Assembly: GCF_949987515.2 (NCBI RefSeq)
Contig: NC_082701.1
Span: forward strand, 38,085,755-38,149,754
DNA: 64,000 nucleotides
Source of the DNA: Delphinus delphis
Taxonomy: Eukaryota > Chordata > Mammalia > Artiodactyla > Delphinidae
Direction: 5' to 3'
Part shown: positions 21,978 through 35,723 of the stretch, one piece after another
Layout of the letters: each line of letters starts with the position of its first letter
Position numbering within the stretch: position 1 is the first letter of the stretch
Made by a program: the position numbers and the translations under genes
The notes under the pieces: generated by a model
What the model saw: only the letters and a program-made list of their open reading frames with translations
Database searches by the model: none
Told to the model about the DNA's origin: nothing

Positions 21978-23356
21978 TTAGTCTGAGCAGCACTCAGAGT
22001 AACCCTCGGCTTCGCATTCCATCCAGGACCTCCTGCTTGAAATCACCGTGCCTCCTAGAGGAAGTCGGCTTGCGTTCTGACTGCAGTTTAAGTCCTTTTC
22101 TTCCTGCGGCCCTGCAGGCTTTTGAATAGCCACAGGCCCAGAGGAGCAGCTACGGCGTTCCTTGGTTGAGGCAGTTCGCTTGATGCAGAACACTCTACTT
22201 CGAGAAGCTGATTCAGGGAAAGACACACAGGGTAACCTGTGTCTCTTTGGACTTGTTAGAAACCACAGTGGGGTATGCTGAGTGTGCCCATGGAAACGGG
22301 GGCCTGCTGGAACTAGCCTTGCTTTCCCATTTTGAAGGCTGCATTCATGCTGCCTTGAAGCTGCCTGACATCCCCTGCTCTTGACAGGCCTGTAAACCCT
22401 GTAAGAATGTTTCTGGGGAGAAAATGAATTTGCTATCTAAACCAGGTGCTTCTGCGCCTGCGGTGTGGTCACCCTGACAAGCTCTAGCGCTAAAAGGAAA
22501 CTCAACGTGTGAACTTGCCTCCAGTTTAGGCCCTTAGTACCCATGTAGATACGGAGGCATGCAGCTCTTTCCATGAGTTCTTAGTCGCTTATATGCTTTA
22601 TTATAAAGGAAGAAAACTTCTGAGGACTCCTAGGCCTCTCGTGTATGCATCATTTCCCCTCCAAGTTCACTGAGTACCTCCAGAGCCCTGTGGGCCGGCT
22701 GCGAATCTTCCAGTCCCATTTGTTGATCCCTCGGAGGCCGTCTGTGCGTGCCTAGAGACGGGCAACACACTGTACGTTCCTTGAGGAGAGCTACATTTCC
22801 AGAGACCTCGACCGGCCTCAGGACAACATTGCTGCTGAGTCCGAAGTGCCCAGGAAAACTTTCTCATGGCCCTTGTGTGAGCTGCCATGTGCTGACACTC
22901 TTCTTTGACTGCTCCGAGGCCCTCGTACCTGCAGTCACTCTGCTCGAGGAGAAAGTCAGCATCTTGCCATGCGGTGTCGCTGACGCCACACCCAGCAAAA
23001 TTACATGCCTGGAAGTAAGGCCCTGATTTGCCGTGCAGAAGCAGAGGCGTGCAGCAGTTTCCATGAGCCGGTGGCCTGTGCTCTGCGTACCTTTAACGGC
23101 AGCACAGTTTTCTGGACACCTAGGAGGCTAGCGTGGGCACCCAGTTGCCGGCAGGAACACTGAGTACCCCCAGGCGCACCTGGGTCTGCTAAGCAACATC
23201 CAGTACCGTAGCCCTGTACAGCCCCTCTGTGCTTGCCGAGCGTAGGGAAACGCACTGCACTCTCTTTTGAGGCGTCTTAATTTCCTCAGCACTCGCGCAC
23301 GTTTACGAACTCCGTTCTGGCACGTCCCACATCGCGTAGAAGTCTTAGGCATTGCC
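21978..23356 (+). repeat. Unit 17 (B class, S variant, 1379 bp)
   Basis: First S unit: gctgctgagtcc, ctttctcatggccc, gtgctgacac, cttctttgactgctccg and cagcaaaattac near 22830-23000. The 14-bp segment is present. catcgcgtag near 23330 is private. Confidence 0.95.
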
Positions 23357-24721
23357 TTAGTCTGAGCAGCACTCAGAGTAACCCTCGGCTTCGCATTCCA
23401 TCCAGGACCTCCTGCTTGAAATCACCGTGCCTCCTAGAGGAAGTCGGCTTGCGTTCTGACTGCAGTTTAAGTCCTTTTCTTCCTGCGGCCCTGCAGGCTT
23501 TTGAATAGCCACAGGCCCAGAGGAGCAGCTACGGCGTTCCTTGGTTGAGGCAGTTCGCTTGATGCAGAACACTCTACTTCGAGAAGCTGATTCAGGGAAA
23601 GACACACAGGGTAACCTGTGTCTCTTTGGACTTGTTAGAAACCACAGTGGGGTATGCTGAGTGTGCCCATGGAAACGGGGGCCTGCTGGAACTAGCCTTG
23701 CTTTCCCATTTTGAAGGCTGCATTCATGCTGCCTTGAAGCTGCCTGACATCCCCTGCTCTTGACAGGCCTGTAAACCCTGTAAGAATGTTTCTGGGGAGA
23801 AAATGAATTTGCTATCTAAACCAGGTGCTTCTGCGCCTGCGGTGTGGTCACGCTGACAAGCTCTAGCGCTAAAAGGAAACTCAACGTGTGAACTTGCCTC
23901 CAGTTTAGGCCCTTAGTACCCATGTAGATACGGAGGCATGCAGCTCTTTCCATGAGTTCTTAGTCGCTTATATGCTTTATTATAAAGGAAGAAAACTTCT
24001 GAGGACTCCTAGGCCTCTCGTGTATGCATCATTTCCCCTCCAAGTTCACTGAGTACCTCCAGAGCCCTGTGGGCCGGCTGCGAATCTTCCAGTCCCATTT
24101 GTTGATCCCTCGGAGGCCGTCTGTGCGTGCCTAGAGACGGGCAACACACTCTATGTTCCTTGAGGAGAGCTACATTTCCAGAGACCTCGGCCGGCCTCAG
24201 GACAACATTGCTGGTGAGTCCGAAGTGCCCAGGAAAACTTTGTCATGGCACTTGTGTGAGCTGCCCTGTGATAATACTCTGCTTTGACTGTTTCGAGGCC
24301 CTCGTACCTGCAGTCACTCTGCTCGAGGAGAAAGTCAGCATCTTGCCATGCGGTGTCGCTGACGGCACACCCAGCAGAAACACATGCCTGGAAGTGAGGC
24401 CCTGATTTGCCGTGCAGAAGCGGAGGCGTGCAGCAGTTTCCATGAGCCGGTGGCCTGTGCTCTGCGTACCTTTAACGTGGACACCTAGGAAGCTAGCGTG
24501 GGCACCCTGTTGCCGGCAGGAACACTGAGTAGCCCCAGGCGCACCTTGGTCTGCTAAGCAACATCCAGTCCCGTAGCCCTTTAGAGCCCCTCTGTGCATG
24601 CCGAGCGTAGGGAAACGCACTGCACTCACTTTTGGAGCGTCTTAATTTCCTCAGCACTCGCGCACGTTCACGAACACCGTTCTGGCACGTCCCACATGGC
24701 GTAGAAGTCTTAGGCGTTGCC
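23357..24721 (+). repeat. Unit 18 (B class, 1365 bp)
   Basis: B with ctatgttcc, no 14-bp segment, an A tail and caccttggtc near 24543. Same type as units 13 and 15. Confidence 0.95.
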
Positions 24722-26099
24722 CTAGTCTGAGCTGCACTCAGAGTAACCCTCGGCTTCGCATTCCATCCAGGACCTCCTGCCTGAAGTCACCATGCCTCCT
24801 AGAGGAAGTCGGCTTGCGTTCTGACTGCAGTTTAAGTCCTGTTCTTCCTGTGGCACTGCAGGCTTTCGAATAGCCTAGGCCCAGAGGAGCAGCTACGGCG
24901 TTCCTTGGTTGAGGCAGTTCGCTTGATGCAGAACACTCTACTTCGAGAAGCTGATTCAGGGAAGGAAACACATGGTAACCTGTGTCTCTTTGGACTTGTT
25001 AGAAACCACAGTGGGGTATGCTGAGTGTGCCCATGGAAACGGGGGCCTGCTGGAACTAGCCTTGCTTTCCCATTTTGAAGGCCGCATTCATGCTGCGTTG
25101 AAGCTGCCTGATATTCCCTGCACTTGATAGTCCTGTAAACACTGTAAGAATGCTTCTGGGGAGAAAATGAATTTGCTATCTAAACCAGGTGCTTCTGCGC
25201 CTGCGGTGTGGTCACCCTGACAAGCTCTAGCGCTAAAAGGAAACTCAACGTGTGAACTTGCCTCCAGTTTAGGCCCTTAGTACCCATGTAGATACGGAGG
25301 CATGCAGCTCTTTCCATGAGTTCTTAGTCGCTTATATGCTTTATTATAAAGGAAGAAAACTTCTGAGGACTCCTAGGCCTCTCGTGTATGCATCATTTCC
25401 CCTCCAAGTTCACTGAGTACCTCCAGAGCCCTGTGGGCCGGCTGCGAATCTTCCAGTCCCATTTGTTGATCCCTCGGAGGCCGTCTGTGCGTGCCTAGAG
25501 ACGGGCAACACACTCTACGTTCCTTGAGGAGAGCTACATTTCCAGAGACCTCGACCGGCCTCAGGACAACATTGCTGGTGAGTCCGAAGTGCCCAGGAAA
25601 ACTTTGTCATGGCACTTGTGTGAGCTGCCCTGTGATAATACTCTGCTTTGACTGTTTCGAGGCCCTCGTACCTGCAGTCACTCTGCTCGAGGAGAAAGTC
25701 AGCATCTTGCCATGCGGTGTCGCTGACGGCACACCCAGCAGAAACACATGCCTGGAAGTGAGGCCCTGATTTGCCGTGCAGAAGCGGAGGCGTGCAGCAG
25801 TTTCAATGAGCCGGTGGCCTGTGCTCTGCGTACCTTTAACGGCAGCACAGTTTTCTGGACACCTAGGAGGCTAGCGTGGGCACCCAGTTGCCGGCAGGAA
25901 CACTGAGTACCCCCAGGCGCACCTGGGTCTGCTAAGCAACATCCAGTACCGTAGCCCTGTACAGCCCCTCTGTGCTTGCCGAGCGTAGGGAAACGCACTG
26001 CACTCTCTTTTGAGGCGTCTTAATTTCCTCAGCACTCGCGCACGTTTACGAACTCCGTTGTGGCACGTCCCACATGGCGTAGAAGTCTTAGGCATTGCC
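24722..26099 (+). repeat. Unit 19 (A-to-B recombinant, 1378 bp)
   Basis: The switch is in the same interval as unit 14 (about 25155-25175). acacatggtaacc near 24968 breaks the hairpin seen in other units, and the tail has gttgtggcacg near 26058. Confidence 0.95.
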
Positions 26100-27478
26100 T
26101 TAGTCTGAGCAGCACTCAGAGTAACCCTCGGCTTCGCATTCCATCCAGGACCTCCTGCTTGAAATCACCGTGCCTCCTAGAGGAAGTCGGCTTGCGTTCT
26201 GACTGCAGTTTAAGTCCTTTTCTTCCTGCGGCCCTGCAGGCTTTTGAATAGCCACAGGCCCAGAGGAGCAGCTACGGCGTTCCTTGGTTGAGGCAGTTCG
26301 CTTGATGCAGAACACTCTACTTCGAGAAGCTGATTCAGGGAAAGACACACAGGGTAACCTGTGTCTCTTTGGACTTGTTAGAAACCACAGTGGGGTATGC
26401 TGAGTGTGCCCATGGAAACGGGGGCCTGCTGGAACTAGCCTTGCTTTCCCATTTTGAAGGCTGCATTCATGCTGCCTTGAAGCTGCCTGACATCCCCTGC
26501 TCTTGACAGGCCTGTAAACCCTGTAAGAATGTTTCTGGGGAGAAAATGAATTTGCTATCTAAACCAGGTGCTTCTGCGCCTGCGGTGTGGTCACCCTGAC
26601 AAGCTCTAGCGCTAAAAGGAAACTCAACGTGTGAACTTGCCTCCAGTTTAGGCCCTTAGTACCCATGTAGATACGGAGGCATGCAGCTCTTTCCATGAGT
26701 TCTTAGTCGCTTATATGCTTTATTATAAAGGAAGAAAACTTCTGAGGACTCCTAGGCCTCTCGTGTATGCATCATTTCCCCTCCAAGTTCACTGAGTACC
26801 TCCAGAGCCCTGTGGGCCGGCTGCGAATCTTCCAGTCCCATTTGTTGATCCCTCGGAGGCCGTCTGTGCGTGCCTAGAGACGGGCAACACACTCTACGTT
26901 CCTTGAGGAGAGCTACATTTCCAGAGACCTCGGCCGGCCTCAGGACAACATTGCTGGTGAGTCCGAAGTGCCCAGGAAAACTTTGTCATGGCACTTGTGT
27001 GAGCTGCCCTGTGATAATACTCTGCTTTGACTGTTTCGAGGCCCTCGTACCTGCAGTCACTCTGCTCGAGGAGAAAGTCAGCATCTTGCCATGTGGTGTC
27101 GCTGACGGCACACCCAGCAGAAACACATGCCTGGAAGTGAGGCCCTGATTTGCCGTGCAGAAGCGGAGGCGTGCAGCAGTTTCAATGAGCCGGTGGCCTG
27201 TGCTCTGCGTACCTTTAACGGCAGCACAGTTTTCTGGACACCTAGGAGGCTAGCGTGGGCACCCAGTTGCCGGCAGGAACACTGAGTACCCCCAGGCGCA
27301 CCTGGGTCTGCTAAGCAACATCCAGTACCGTAGCCCTGTACAGCCCCTCTGTGCTTGCCGAGCGTAGGGAAACGCACTGCACTCTCTTTTGAGGCGTCTT
27401 AATTTCCTCAGCACTCGCGCACGTTTACGAACTCCGTTCTGGCACGTCCCACATGGCGTAGAAGTCTTAGGCATTGCC
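26100..27478 (+). repeat. Unit 20 (B class, 1379 bp)
   Basis: B with cctcggccgg near 26929, catgtggtg near 27091, the 14-bp segment and a B tail. Confidence 0.95.
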
Positions 27479-28857
27479 TTAGTCTGAGCAGCACTCAGAG
27501 TAACCCTCGGCTTCGCATTCCATCCAGGACCTCCTGCTTGAAATCACCGTGCCTCCTAGAGGAAGTCGGCTTGCGTTCTGACTGCAGTTTAAGTCCTTTT
27601 CTTCCTGCGGCCCTGCAGGCTTTTGAATAGCCACAGGCCCAGAGGAGCAGCTACGGCGTTCCTTGGTTGAGGCAGTTCGCTTGATGCAGAACACTCTACT
27701 TCGAGAAGCTGATTCAGGGAAAGACACACAGGGTAACCTGTGTCTCTTTGGACTTGTTAGAAACCACAGTGGGGTATGCTGAGTGTGCCCATGGAAACGG
27801 GGGCCTGCTGGAACTAGCCTTGCTTTCCCATTTTGAAGGCTGCATTCATGCTGCCTTGAAGCTGCCTGACATCCCCTGCTCTTGACAGGCCTGTAAACCC
27901 TGTAAGAATGTTTCTGGGGAGAAAATGAATTTGCTATCTAAACCAGGTGCTTCTGCGCCTGCGGTGTGGTCACCCTGACAAGCTCTAGCGCTAAAAGGAA
28001 ACTCAACGTGTGAACTTGCCTCCAGTTTAGGCCCTTAGTACCCATGTAGATACGGAGGCATGCAGCTCTTTCCATGAGTTCTTAGTCGCTTATATGCTTT
28101 ATTATAAAGGAAGAAAACTTCTGAGGACTCCTAGGCCTCTCGTGTATGCATCATTTCCCCTCCAAGTTCACTGAGTACCTCCAGAGCCCTGTGGGCCGGC
28201 TGCGAATCTTCCAGTCCCATTTGTTGATCCCTCGGAGGCCGTCTGTGCGTGCCTAGAGACGGGCAACACACTGTACGTTCCTTGAGGAGAGCTACATTTC
28301 CAGAGACCTCGACCGGCCTCAGGACAACATTGCTGCTGAGTCCGAAGTGCCCAGGAAAACTTTCTCATGGCCCTTGTGTGAGCTGCCATGTGCTGACACT
28401 CTTCTTTGACTGCTCCGAGGCCCTCGTACCTGCAGTCACTCTGCTCGAGGAGAAAGTCAGCATCTTGCCATGCGGTGTCGCTGACGCCACACCCAGCAAA
28501 ATTACATGCCTGGAAGTAAGGCCCTGATTTGCCGTGCAGAAGCAGAGGCGTGCAGCAGTTTCCATGAGCCGGTGGCCTGTGCTCTGCGTACCTTTAACGG
28601 CAGCACAGTTTTCTGGACACCTAGGAGGCTAGCGTGGGCACCCAGTTGCCGGCAGGAACACTGAGTACCCCCAGGCGCACCTGGGTCTGCTAAGCAACAT
28701 CCAGTACCGTAGCCCTGTACAGCCCCTCTGTGCTTGCCGAGCGTAGGGAAACGCACTGCACTCTCTTTTGAGGCGTCTTAATTTCCTCAGCACTCGCGCA
28801 CGTTTACGAACTCCGTTCTGGCACGTCCCACATGGCGTAGAAGTCTTAGGCATTGCC
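27479..28857 (+). repeat. Unit 21 (B class, S variant, 1379 bp)
   Basis: Counterpart of unit 17, exactly 5501 bp downstream. It has catggcgtag at the end instead of catcgcgtag. Confidence 0.95.
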
Positions 28858-30222
28858 TTAGTCTGAGCAGCACTCAGAGTAACCCTCGGCTTCGCATTCC
28901 ATCCAGGACCTCCTGCTTGAAATCACCGTGCCTCCTAGAGGAAGTCGGCTTGCGTTCTGACTGCAGTTTAAGTCCTTTTCTTCCTGCGGCCCTGCAGGCT
29001 TTTGAATAGCCACAGGCCCAGAGGAGCAGCTACGGCGTTCCTTGGTTGAGGCAGTTCGCTTGATGCAGAACACTCTACTTCGAGAAGCTGATTCAGGGAA
29101 AGACACACAGGGTAACCTGTGTCTCTTTGGACTTGTTAGAAACCACAGTGGGGTATGCTGAGTGTGCCCATGGAAACGGGGGCCTGCTGGAACTAGCCTT
29201 GCTTTCCCATTTTGAAGGCTGCATTCATGCTGCCTTGAAGCTGCCTGACATCCCCTGCTCTTGACAGGCCTGTAAACCCTGTAAGAATGTTTCTGGGGAG
29301 AAAATGAATTTGCTATCTAAACCAGGTGCTTCTGCGCCTGCGGTGTGGTCACGCTGACAAGCTCTAGCGCTAAAAGGAAACTCAACGTGTGAACTTGCCT
29401 CCAGTTTAGGCCCTTAGTACCCATGTAGATACGGAGGCATGCAGCTCTTTCCATGAGTTCTTAGTCGCTTATATGCTTTATTATAAAGGAAGAAAACTTC
29501 TGAGGACTCCTAGGCCTCTCGTGTATGCATCATTTCCCCTCCAAGTTCACTGAGTACCTCCAGAGCCCTGTGGGCCGGCTGCGAATCTTCCAGTCCCATT
29601 TGTTGATCCCTCGGAGGCCGTCTGTGCGTGCCTAGAGACGGGCAACACACTCTATGTTCCTTGAGGAGAGCTACATTTCCAGAGACCTCGGCCGGCCTCA
29701 GGACAACATTGCTGGTGAGTCCGAAGTGCCCAGGAAAACTTTGTCATGGCACTTGTGTGAGCTGCCCTGTGATAATACTCTGCTTTGACTGTTTCGAGGC
29801 CCTCGTACCTGCAGTCACTCTGCTCGAGGAGAAAGTCAGCATCTTGCCATGCGGTGTCGCTGACGGCACACCCAGCAGAAACACATGCCTGGAAGTGAGG
29901 CCCTGATTTGCCGTGCAGAAGCGGAGGCGTGCAGCAGTTTCCATGAGCCGGTGGCCTGTGCTCTGCGTACCTTTAACGTGGACACCTAGGAAGCTAGCGT
30001 GGGCACCCTGTTGCCGGCAGGAACACTGAGTAGCCCCAGGCGCACCTTGGTCTGCTAAGCAACATCCAGTCCCGTAGCCCTTTAGAGCCCCTCTGTGCAT
30101 GCCGAGCGTAGGGAAACGCACTGCACTCACTTTTGGAGCGTCTTAATTTCCTCAGCACTCGCGCACGTTCACGAACACCGTTCTGGCACGTCCCACATGG
30201 CGTAGAAGTCTTAGGCGTTGCC
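28858..30222 (+). repeat. Unit 22 (B class, 1365 bp)
   Basis: Counterpart of unit 18 at 5501 bp, with the same caccttggtc mark near 30044. Confidence 0.95.
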
Positions 30223-31600
30223 CTAGTCTGAGCTGCACTCAGAGTAACCCTCGGCTTCGCATTCCATCCAGGACCTCCTACCTGAAGTCACCATGCCTCC
30301 TAGAGGAAGTCGGCTTGCGTTCTGACTGCAGTTTAAGTCCTGTTCTTCCTGTGGCACTGCAGGCTTTCGAATAGCCTAGGCCCAGAGGAGCAGCTACGGC
30401 GTTCCTTGGTTGAGGCAGTTCGCTTGATGCAGAACACTCTACTTCGAGAAGCTGATTCAGGGAAGGAAACACATGGTAACCTGTGTCTCTTTGGACTTGT
30501 TAGAAACCACAGTGGGGTATGCTGAGTGTGCCCATGGAAACGGGGGCCTGCTGGAACTAGCCTTGCTTTCCCATTTTGAAGGCCGCATTCATGCTGCGTT
30601 GAAGCTGCCTGATATTCCCTGCACTTGATAGTCCTGTAAACACTGTAAGAATGCTTCTGGGGAGAAAATGAATTTGCTATCTAAACCAGGTGCTTCTGCG
30701 CCTGCGGTGTGGTCACCCTGACAAGCTCTAGCGCTAAAAGGAAACTCAACGTGTGAACTTGCCTCCAGTTTAGGCCCTTAGTACCCATGTAGATACGGAG
30801 GCATGCAGCTCTTTCCATGAGTTCTTAGTCGCTTATATGCTTTATTATAAAGGAAGAAAACTTCTGAGGACTCCTAGGCCTCTCGTGTATGCATCATTTC
30901 CCCTCCAAGTTCACTGAGTACCTCCAGAGCCCTGTGGGCCGGCTGCGAATCTTCCAGTCCCATTTGTTGATCCCTCGGAGGCCGTCTGTGCGGGCCTAGA
31001 GACGGGCAACACACTCTACGTTCCTTGAGGAGAGCTACATTTCCAGAGACCTCGACCGGCCTCAGGACAACATTGCTGGTGAGTCCGAAGTGCCCAGGAA
31101 AACTTTGTCATGGCACTTGTGTGAGCTGCCCTGTGATAATACTCTGCTTTGACTGTTTCGAGGCCCTCGTACCTGCAGTCACTCTGCTCGAGGAGAAAGT
31201 CAGCATCTTGCCATGCGGTGTCGCTGACGGCACACCCAGCAGAAACACATGCCTGGAAGTGAGGCCCTGATTTGCCGTGCAGAAGCGGAGGCGTGCAGCA
31301 GTTTCAATGAGCCGGTGGCCTGTGCTCTGCGTACCTTTAACGGCAGCACAGTTTTCTGGACACCTAGGAGGCTAGCGTGGGCACCCAGTTGCCGGCAGGA
31401 ACACTGAGTACCCCCAGGCGCACCTGGGTCTGCTAAGCAACATCCAGTACCGTAGCCCTGTACAGCCCCTCTGTGCTTGCCGAGCGTAGGGAAACGCACT
31501 GCACTCTCTTTTGAGGCGTCTTAATTTCCTCAGCACTCGCGCACGTTTACGAACTCCGTTGTGGCACGTCCCACATGGCGTAGAAGTCTTAGGCATTGCC
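30223..31600 (+). repeat. Unit 23 (A-to-B recombinant, 1378 bp)
   Basis: Counterpart of unit 19. ctcctacctg near 30275 is shared with unit 27, and gcgggcctag near 30990 is shared with unit 28. Confidence 0.95.
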
Positions 31601-32979
31601 TTAGTCTGAGCAGCACTCAGAGTAACCCTCGGCTTCGCATTCCATCCAGGACCTCCTGCTTGAAATCACCGTGCCTCCTAGAGGAAGTCGGCTTGCGTTC
31701 TGACTGCAGTTTAAGTCCTTTTCTTCCTGCGGCCCTGCAGGCTTTTGAATAGCCACAGGCCCAGAGGAGCAGCTACGGCGTTCCTTGGTTGAGGCAGTTC
31801 GCTTGATGCAGAACACTCTACTTCGAGAAGCTGATTCAGGGAAAGACACACAGGGTAACCTGTGTCTCTTTGGACTTGTTAGAAACCACAGTGGGGTATG
31901 CTGAGTGTGCCCATGGAAACGGGGGCCTGCTGGAACTAGCCTTGCTTTCCCATTTTGAAGGCTGCATTCATGCTGCCTTGAAGCTGCCTGACATCCCCTG
32001 CTCTTGACAGGCCTGTAAACCCTGTAAGAATGTTTCTGGGGAGAAAATGAATTTGCTATCTAAACCAGGTGCTTCTGCGCCTGCGGTGTGGTCACCCTGA
32101 CAAGCTCTAGCGCTAAAAGGAAACTCAACGTGTGAACTTGCCTCCAGTTTAGGCCCTTAGTACCCATGTAGATACGGAGGCATGCAGCTCTTTCCATGAG
32201 TTCTTAGTCGCTTATATGCTTTATTATAAAGGAAGAAAACTTCTGAGGACTCCTAGGCCTCTCGTGTATGCATCATTTCCCCTCCAAGTTCACTGAGTAC
32301 CTCCAGAGCCCTGTGGGCCGGCTGCGAATCTTCCAGTCCCATTTGTTGATCCCTCGGAGGCCGTCTGTGCGTGCCTAGAGACGGGCAACACACTCTACGT
32401 TCCTTGAGGAGAGCTACATTTCCAGAGACCTCGGCCGGCCTCAGGACAACATTGCTGGTGAGTCCGAAGTGCCCAGGAAAACTTTGTCATGGCACTTGTG
32501 TGAGCTGCCCTGTGATAATACTCTGCTTTGACTGTTTCGAGGCCCTCGTACCTGCAGTCACTCTGCTCGAGGAGAAAGTCAGCATCTTGCCATGTGGTGT
32601 CGCTGACGGCACACCCAGCAGAAACACATGCCTGGAAGTGAGGCCCTGATTTGCCGTGCAGAAGCGGAGGCGTGCAGCAGTTTCAATGAGCCGGTGGCCT
32701 GTGCTCTGCGTACCTTTAACGGCAGCACAGTTTTCTGGACACCTAGGAGGCTAGCGTGGGCACCCAGTTGCCGGCAGGAACACTGAGTACCCCCAGGCGC
32801 ACCTGGGTCTGCTAAGCAACATCCAGTACCGTAGCCCTGTACAGCCCCTCTGTGCTTGCCGAGCGTAGGGAAACGCACTGCACTCTCTTTTGAGGCGTCT
32901 TAATTTCCTCAGCACTCGCGCACGTTTACGAACTCCGTTCTGGCACGTCCCACATGGCGTAGAAGTCTTAGGCATTGCC
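31601..32979 (+). repeat. Unit 24 (B class, 1379 bp)
   Basis: Counterpart of unit 20 at 5501 bp, with cctcggccgg and catgtggtg. Confidence 0.95.
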
Positions 32980-34358
32980 TTAGTCTGAGCAGCACTCAGA
33001 GTAACCCTCGGCTTCGCATTCCATCCAGGACCTCCTGCTTGAAATCACCGTGCCTCCTAGAGGAAGTCGGCTTGCGTTCTGACTGCAGTTTAAGTCCTTT
33101 TCTTCCTGCGGCCCTGCAGGCTTTTGAATAGCCACAGGCCCAGAGGAGCAGCTACGGCGTTCCTTGGTTGAGGCAGTTCGCTTGATGCAGAACACTCTAC
33201 TTCGAGAAGCTGATTCAGGGAAAGACACACAGGGTAACCTGTGTCTCTTTGGACTTGTTAGAAACCACAGTGGGGTATGCTGAGTGTGCCCATGGAAACG
33301 GGGGCCTGCTGGAACTAGCCTTGCTTTCCCATTTTGAAGGCTGCATTCATGCTGCCTTGAAGCTGCCTGACATCCCCTGCTCTTGACAGGCCTGTAAACC
33401 CTGTAAGAATGTTTCTGGGGAGAAAATGAATTTGCTATCTAAACCAGGTGCTTCTGCGCCTGCGGTGTGGTCACCCTGACAAGCTCTAGCGCTAAAAGGA
33501 AACTCAACGTGTGAACTTGCCTCCAGTTTAGGCCCTTAGTACCCATGTAGATACGGAGGCATGCAGCTCTTTCCATGAGTTCTTAGTCGCTTATATGCTT
33601 TATTATAAAGGAAGAAAACTTCTGAGGACTCCTAGGCCTCTCGTGTATGCATCATTTCCCCTCCAAGTTCACTGAGTACCTCCAGAGCCCTGTGGGCCGG
33701 CTGCGAATCTTCCAGTCCCATTTGTTGATCCCTCGGAGGCCGTCTGTGCGTGCCTAGAGACGGGCAACACACTGTACGTTCCTTGAGGAGAGCTACATTT
33801 CCAGAGACCTCGACCGGCCTCAGGACAACATTGCTGCTGAGTCCGAAGTGCCCAGGAAAACTTTCTCATGGCCCTTGTGTGAGCTGCCATGTGCTGACAC
33901 TCTTCTTTGACTGCTCCGAGGCCCTCGTACCTGCAGTCACTCTGCTCGAGGAGAAAGTCAGCATCTTGCCATGCGGTGTCGCTGACGCCACACCCAGCAA
34001 AATTACATGCCTGGAAGTAAGGCCCTGATTTGCCGTGCAGAAGCAGAGGCGTGCAGCAGTTTCCATGAGCCGGTGGCCTGTGCTCTGCGTACCTTTAACG
34101 GCAGCACAGTTTTCTGGACACCTAGGAGGCTAGCGTGGGCACCCAGTTGCCGGCAGGAACACTGAGTACCCCCAGGCGCACCTGGGTCTGCTAAGCAACA
34201 TCCAGTACCGTAGCCCTGTACAGCCCCTCTGTGCTTGCCGAGCGTAGGGAAACGCACTGCACTCTCTTTTGAGGCGTCTTAATTTCCTCAGCACTCGCGC
34301 ACGTTTACGAACTCCGTTCTGGCACGTCCCACATGGCGTAGAAGTCTTAGGCATTGCC
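32980..34358 (+). repeat. Unit 25 (B class, S variant, 1379 bp)
   Basis: Third S unit, 5501 bp after unit 21. I saw no difference from unit 21 in the S region. Confidence 0.95.
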
Positions 34359-35723
34359 TTAGTCTGAGCAGCACTCAGAGTAACCCTCGGCTTCGCATTC
34401 CATCCAGGACCTCCTGCTTGAAATCACCGTGCCTCCTAGAGGAAGTCGGCTTGCGTTCTGACTGCAGTTTAAGTCCTTTTCTTCCTGCGGCCCTGCAGGC
34501 TTTTGAATAGCCACAGGCCCAGAGGAGCAGCTACGGCGTTCCTTGGTTGAGGCAGTTCGCTTGATGCAGAACACTCTACTTCGAGAAGCTGATTCAGGGA
34601 AAGACACACAGGGTAACCTGTGTCTCTTTGGACTTGTTAGAAACCACAGTGGGGTATGCTGAGTGTGCCCATGGAAACGGGGGCCTGCTGGAACTAGCCT
34701 TGCTTTCCCATTTTGAAGGCTGCATTCATGCTGCCTTGAAGCTGCCTGACATCCCCTGCTCTTGACAGGCCTGTAAACCCTGTAAGAATGTTTCTGGGGA
34801 GAAAATGAATTTGCTATCTAAACCAGGTGCTTCTGCGCCTGCGGTGTGGTCACGCTGACAAGCTCTAGCGCTAAAAGGAAACTCAACGTGTGAACTTGCC
34901 TCCAGTTTAGGCCCTTAGTACCCATGTAGATACGGAGGCATGCAGCTCTTTCCATGAGTTCTTAGTCGCTTATATGCTTTATTATAAAGGAAGAAAACTT
35001 CTGAGGACTCCTAGGCCTCTCGTGTATGCATCATTTCCCCTCCAAGTTCACTGAGTACCTCCAGAGCCCTGTGGGCCGGCTGCGAATCTTCCAGTCCCAT
35101 TTGTTGATCCCTCGGAGGCCGTCTGTGCGTGCCTAGAGACGGGCAACACACTCTATGTTCCTTGAGGAGAGCTACATTTCCAGAGACCTCGGCCGGCCTC
35201 AGGACAACATTGCTGGTGAGTCCGAAGTGCCCAGGAAAACTTTGTCATGGCACTTGTGTGAGCTGCCCTGTGATAATACTCTGCTTTGACTGTTTCGAGG
35301 CCCTCGTACCTGCAGTCACTCTGCTCGAGGAGAAAGTCAGCATCTTGCCATGCGGTGTCGCTGACGGCACACCCAGCAGAAACACATGCCTGGAAGTGAG
35401 GCCCTGATTTGCCGTGCAGAAGCGGAGGCGTGCAGCAGTTTCCATGAGCCGGTGGCCTGTGCTCTGCGTACCTTTAACGTGGACACCTAGGAAGCTAGCG
35501 TGGGCACCCTGTTGCCGGCAGGAACACTGAGTAGCCCCAGGCGCACCTTGGTCTGCTAAGCAACATCCAGTCCCGTAGCCCTTTAGAGCCCCTCTGTGCA
35601 TGCCGAGCGTAGGGAAACGCACTGCACTCACTTTTGGAGCGTCTTAATTTCCTCAGCACTCGCGCACGTTCACGAACACCGTTCTGGCACGTCCCACATG
35701 GCGTAGAAGTCTTAGGCGTTGCC
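34359..35723 (+). repeat. Unit 26 (B class, 1365 bp)
   Basis: Counterpart of units 18 and 22, with ctatgttcc and caccttggtc. Confidence 0.95.
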
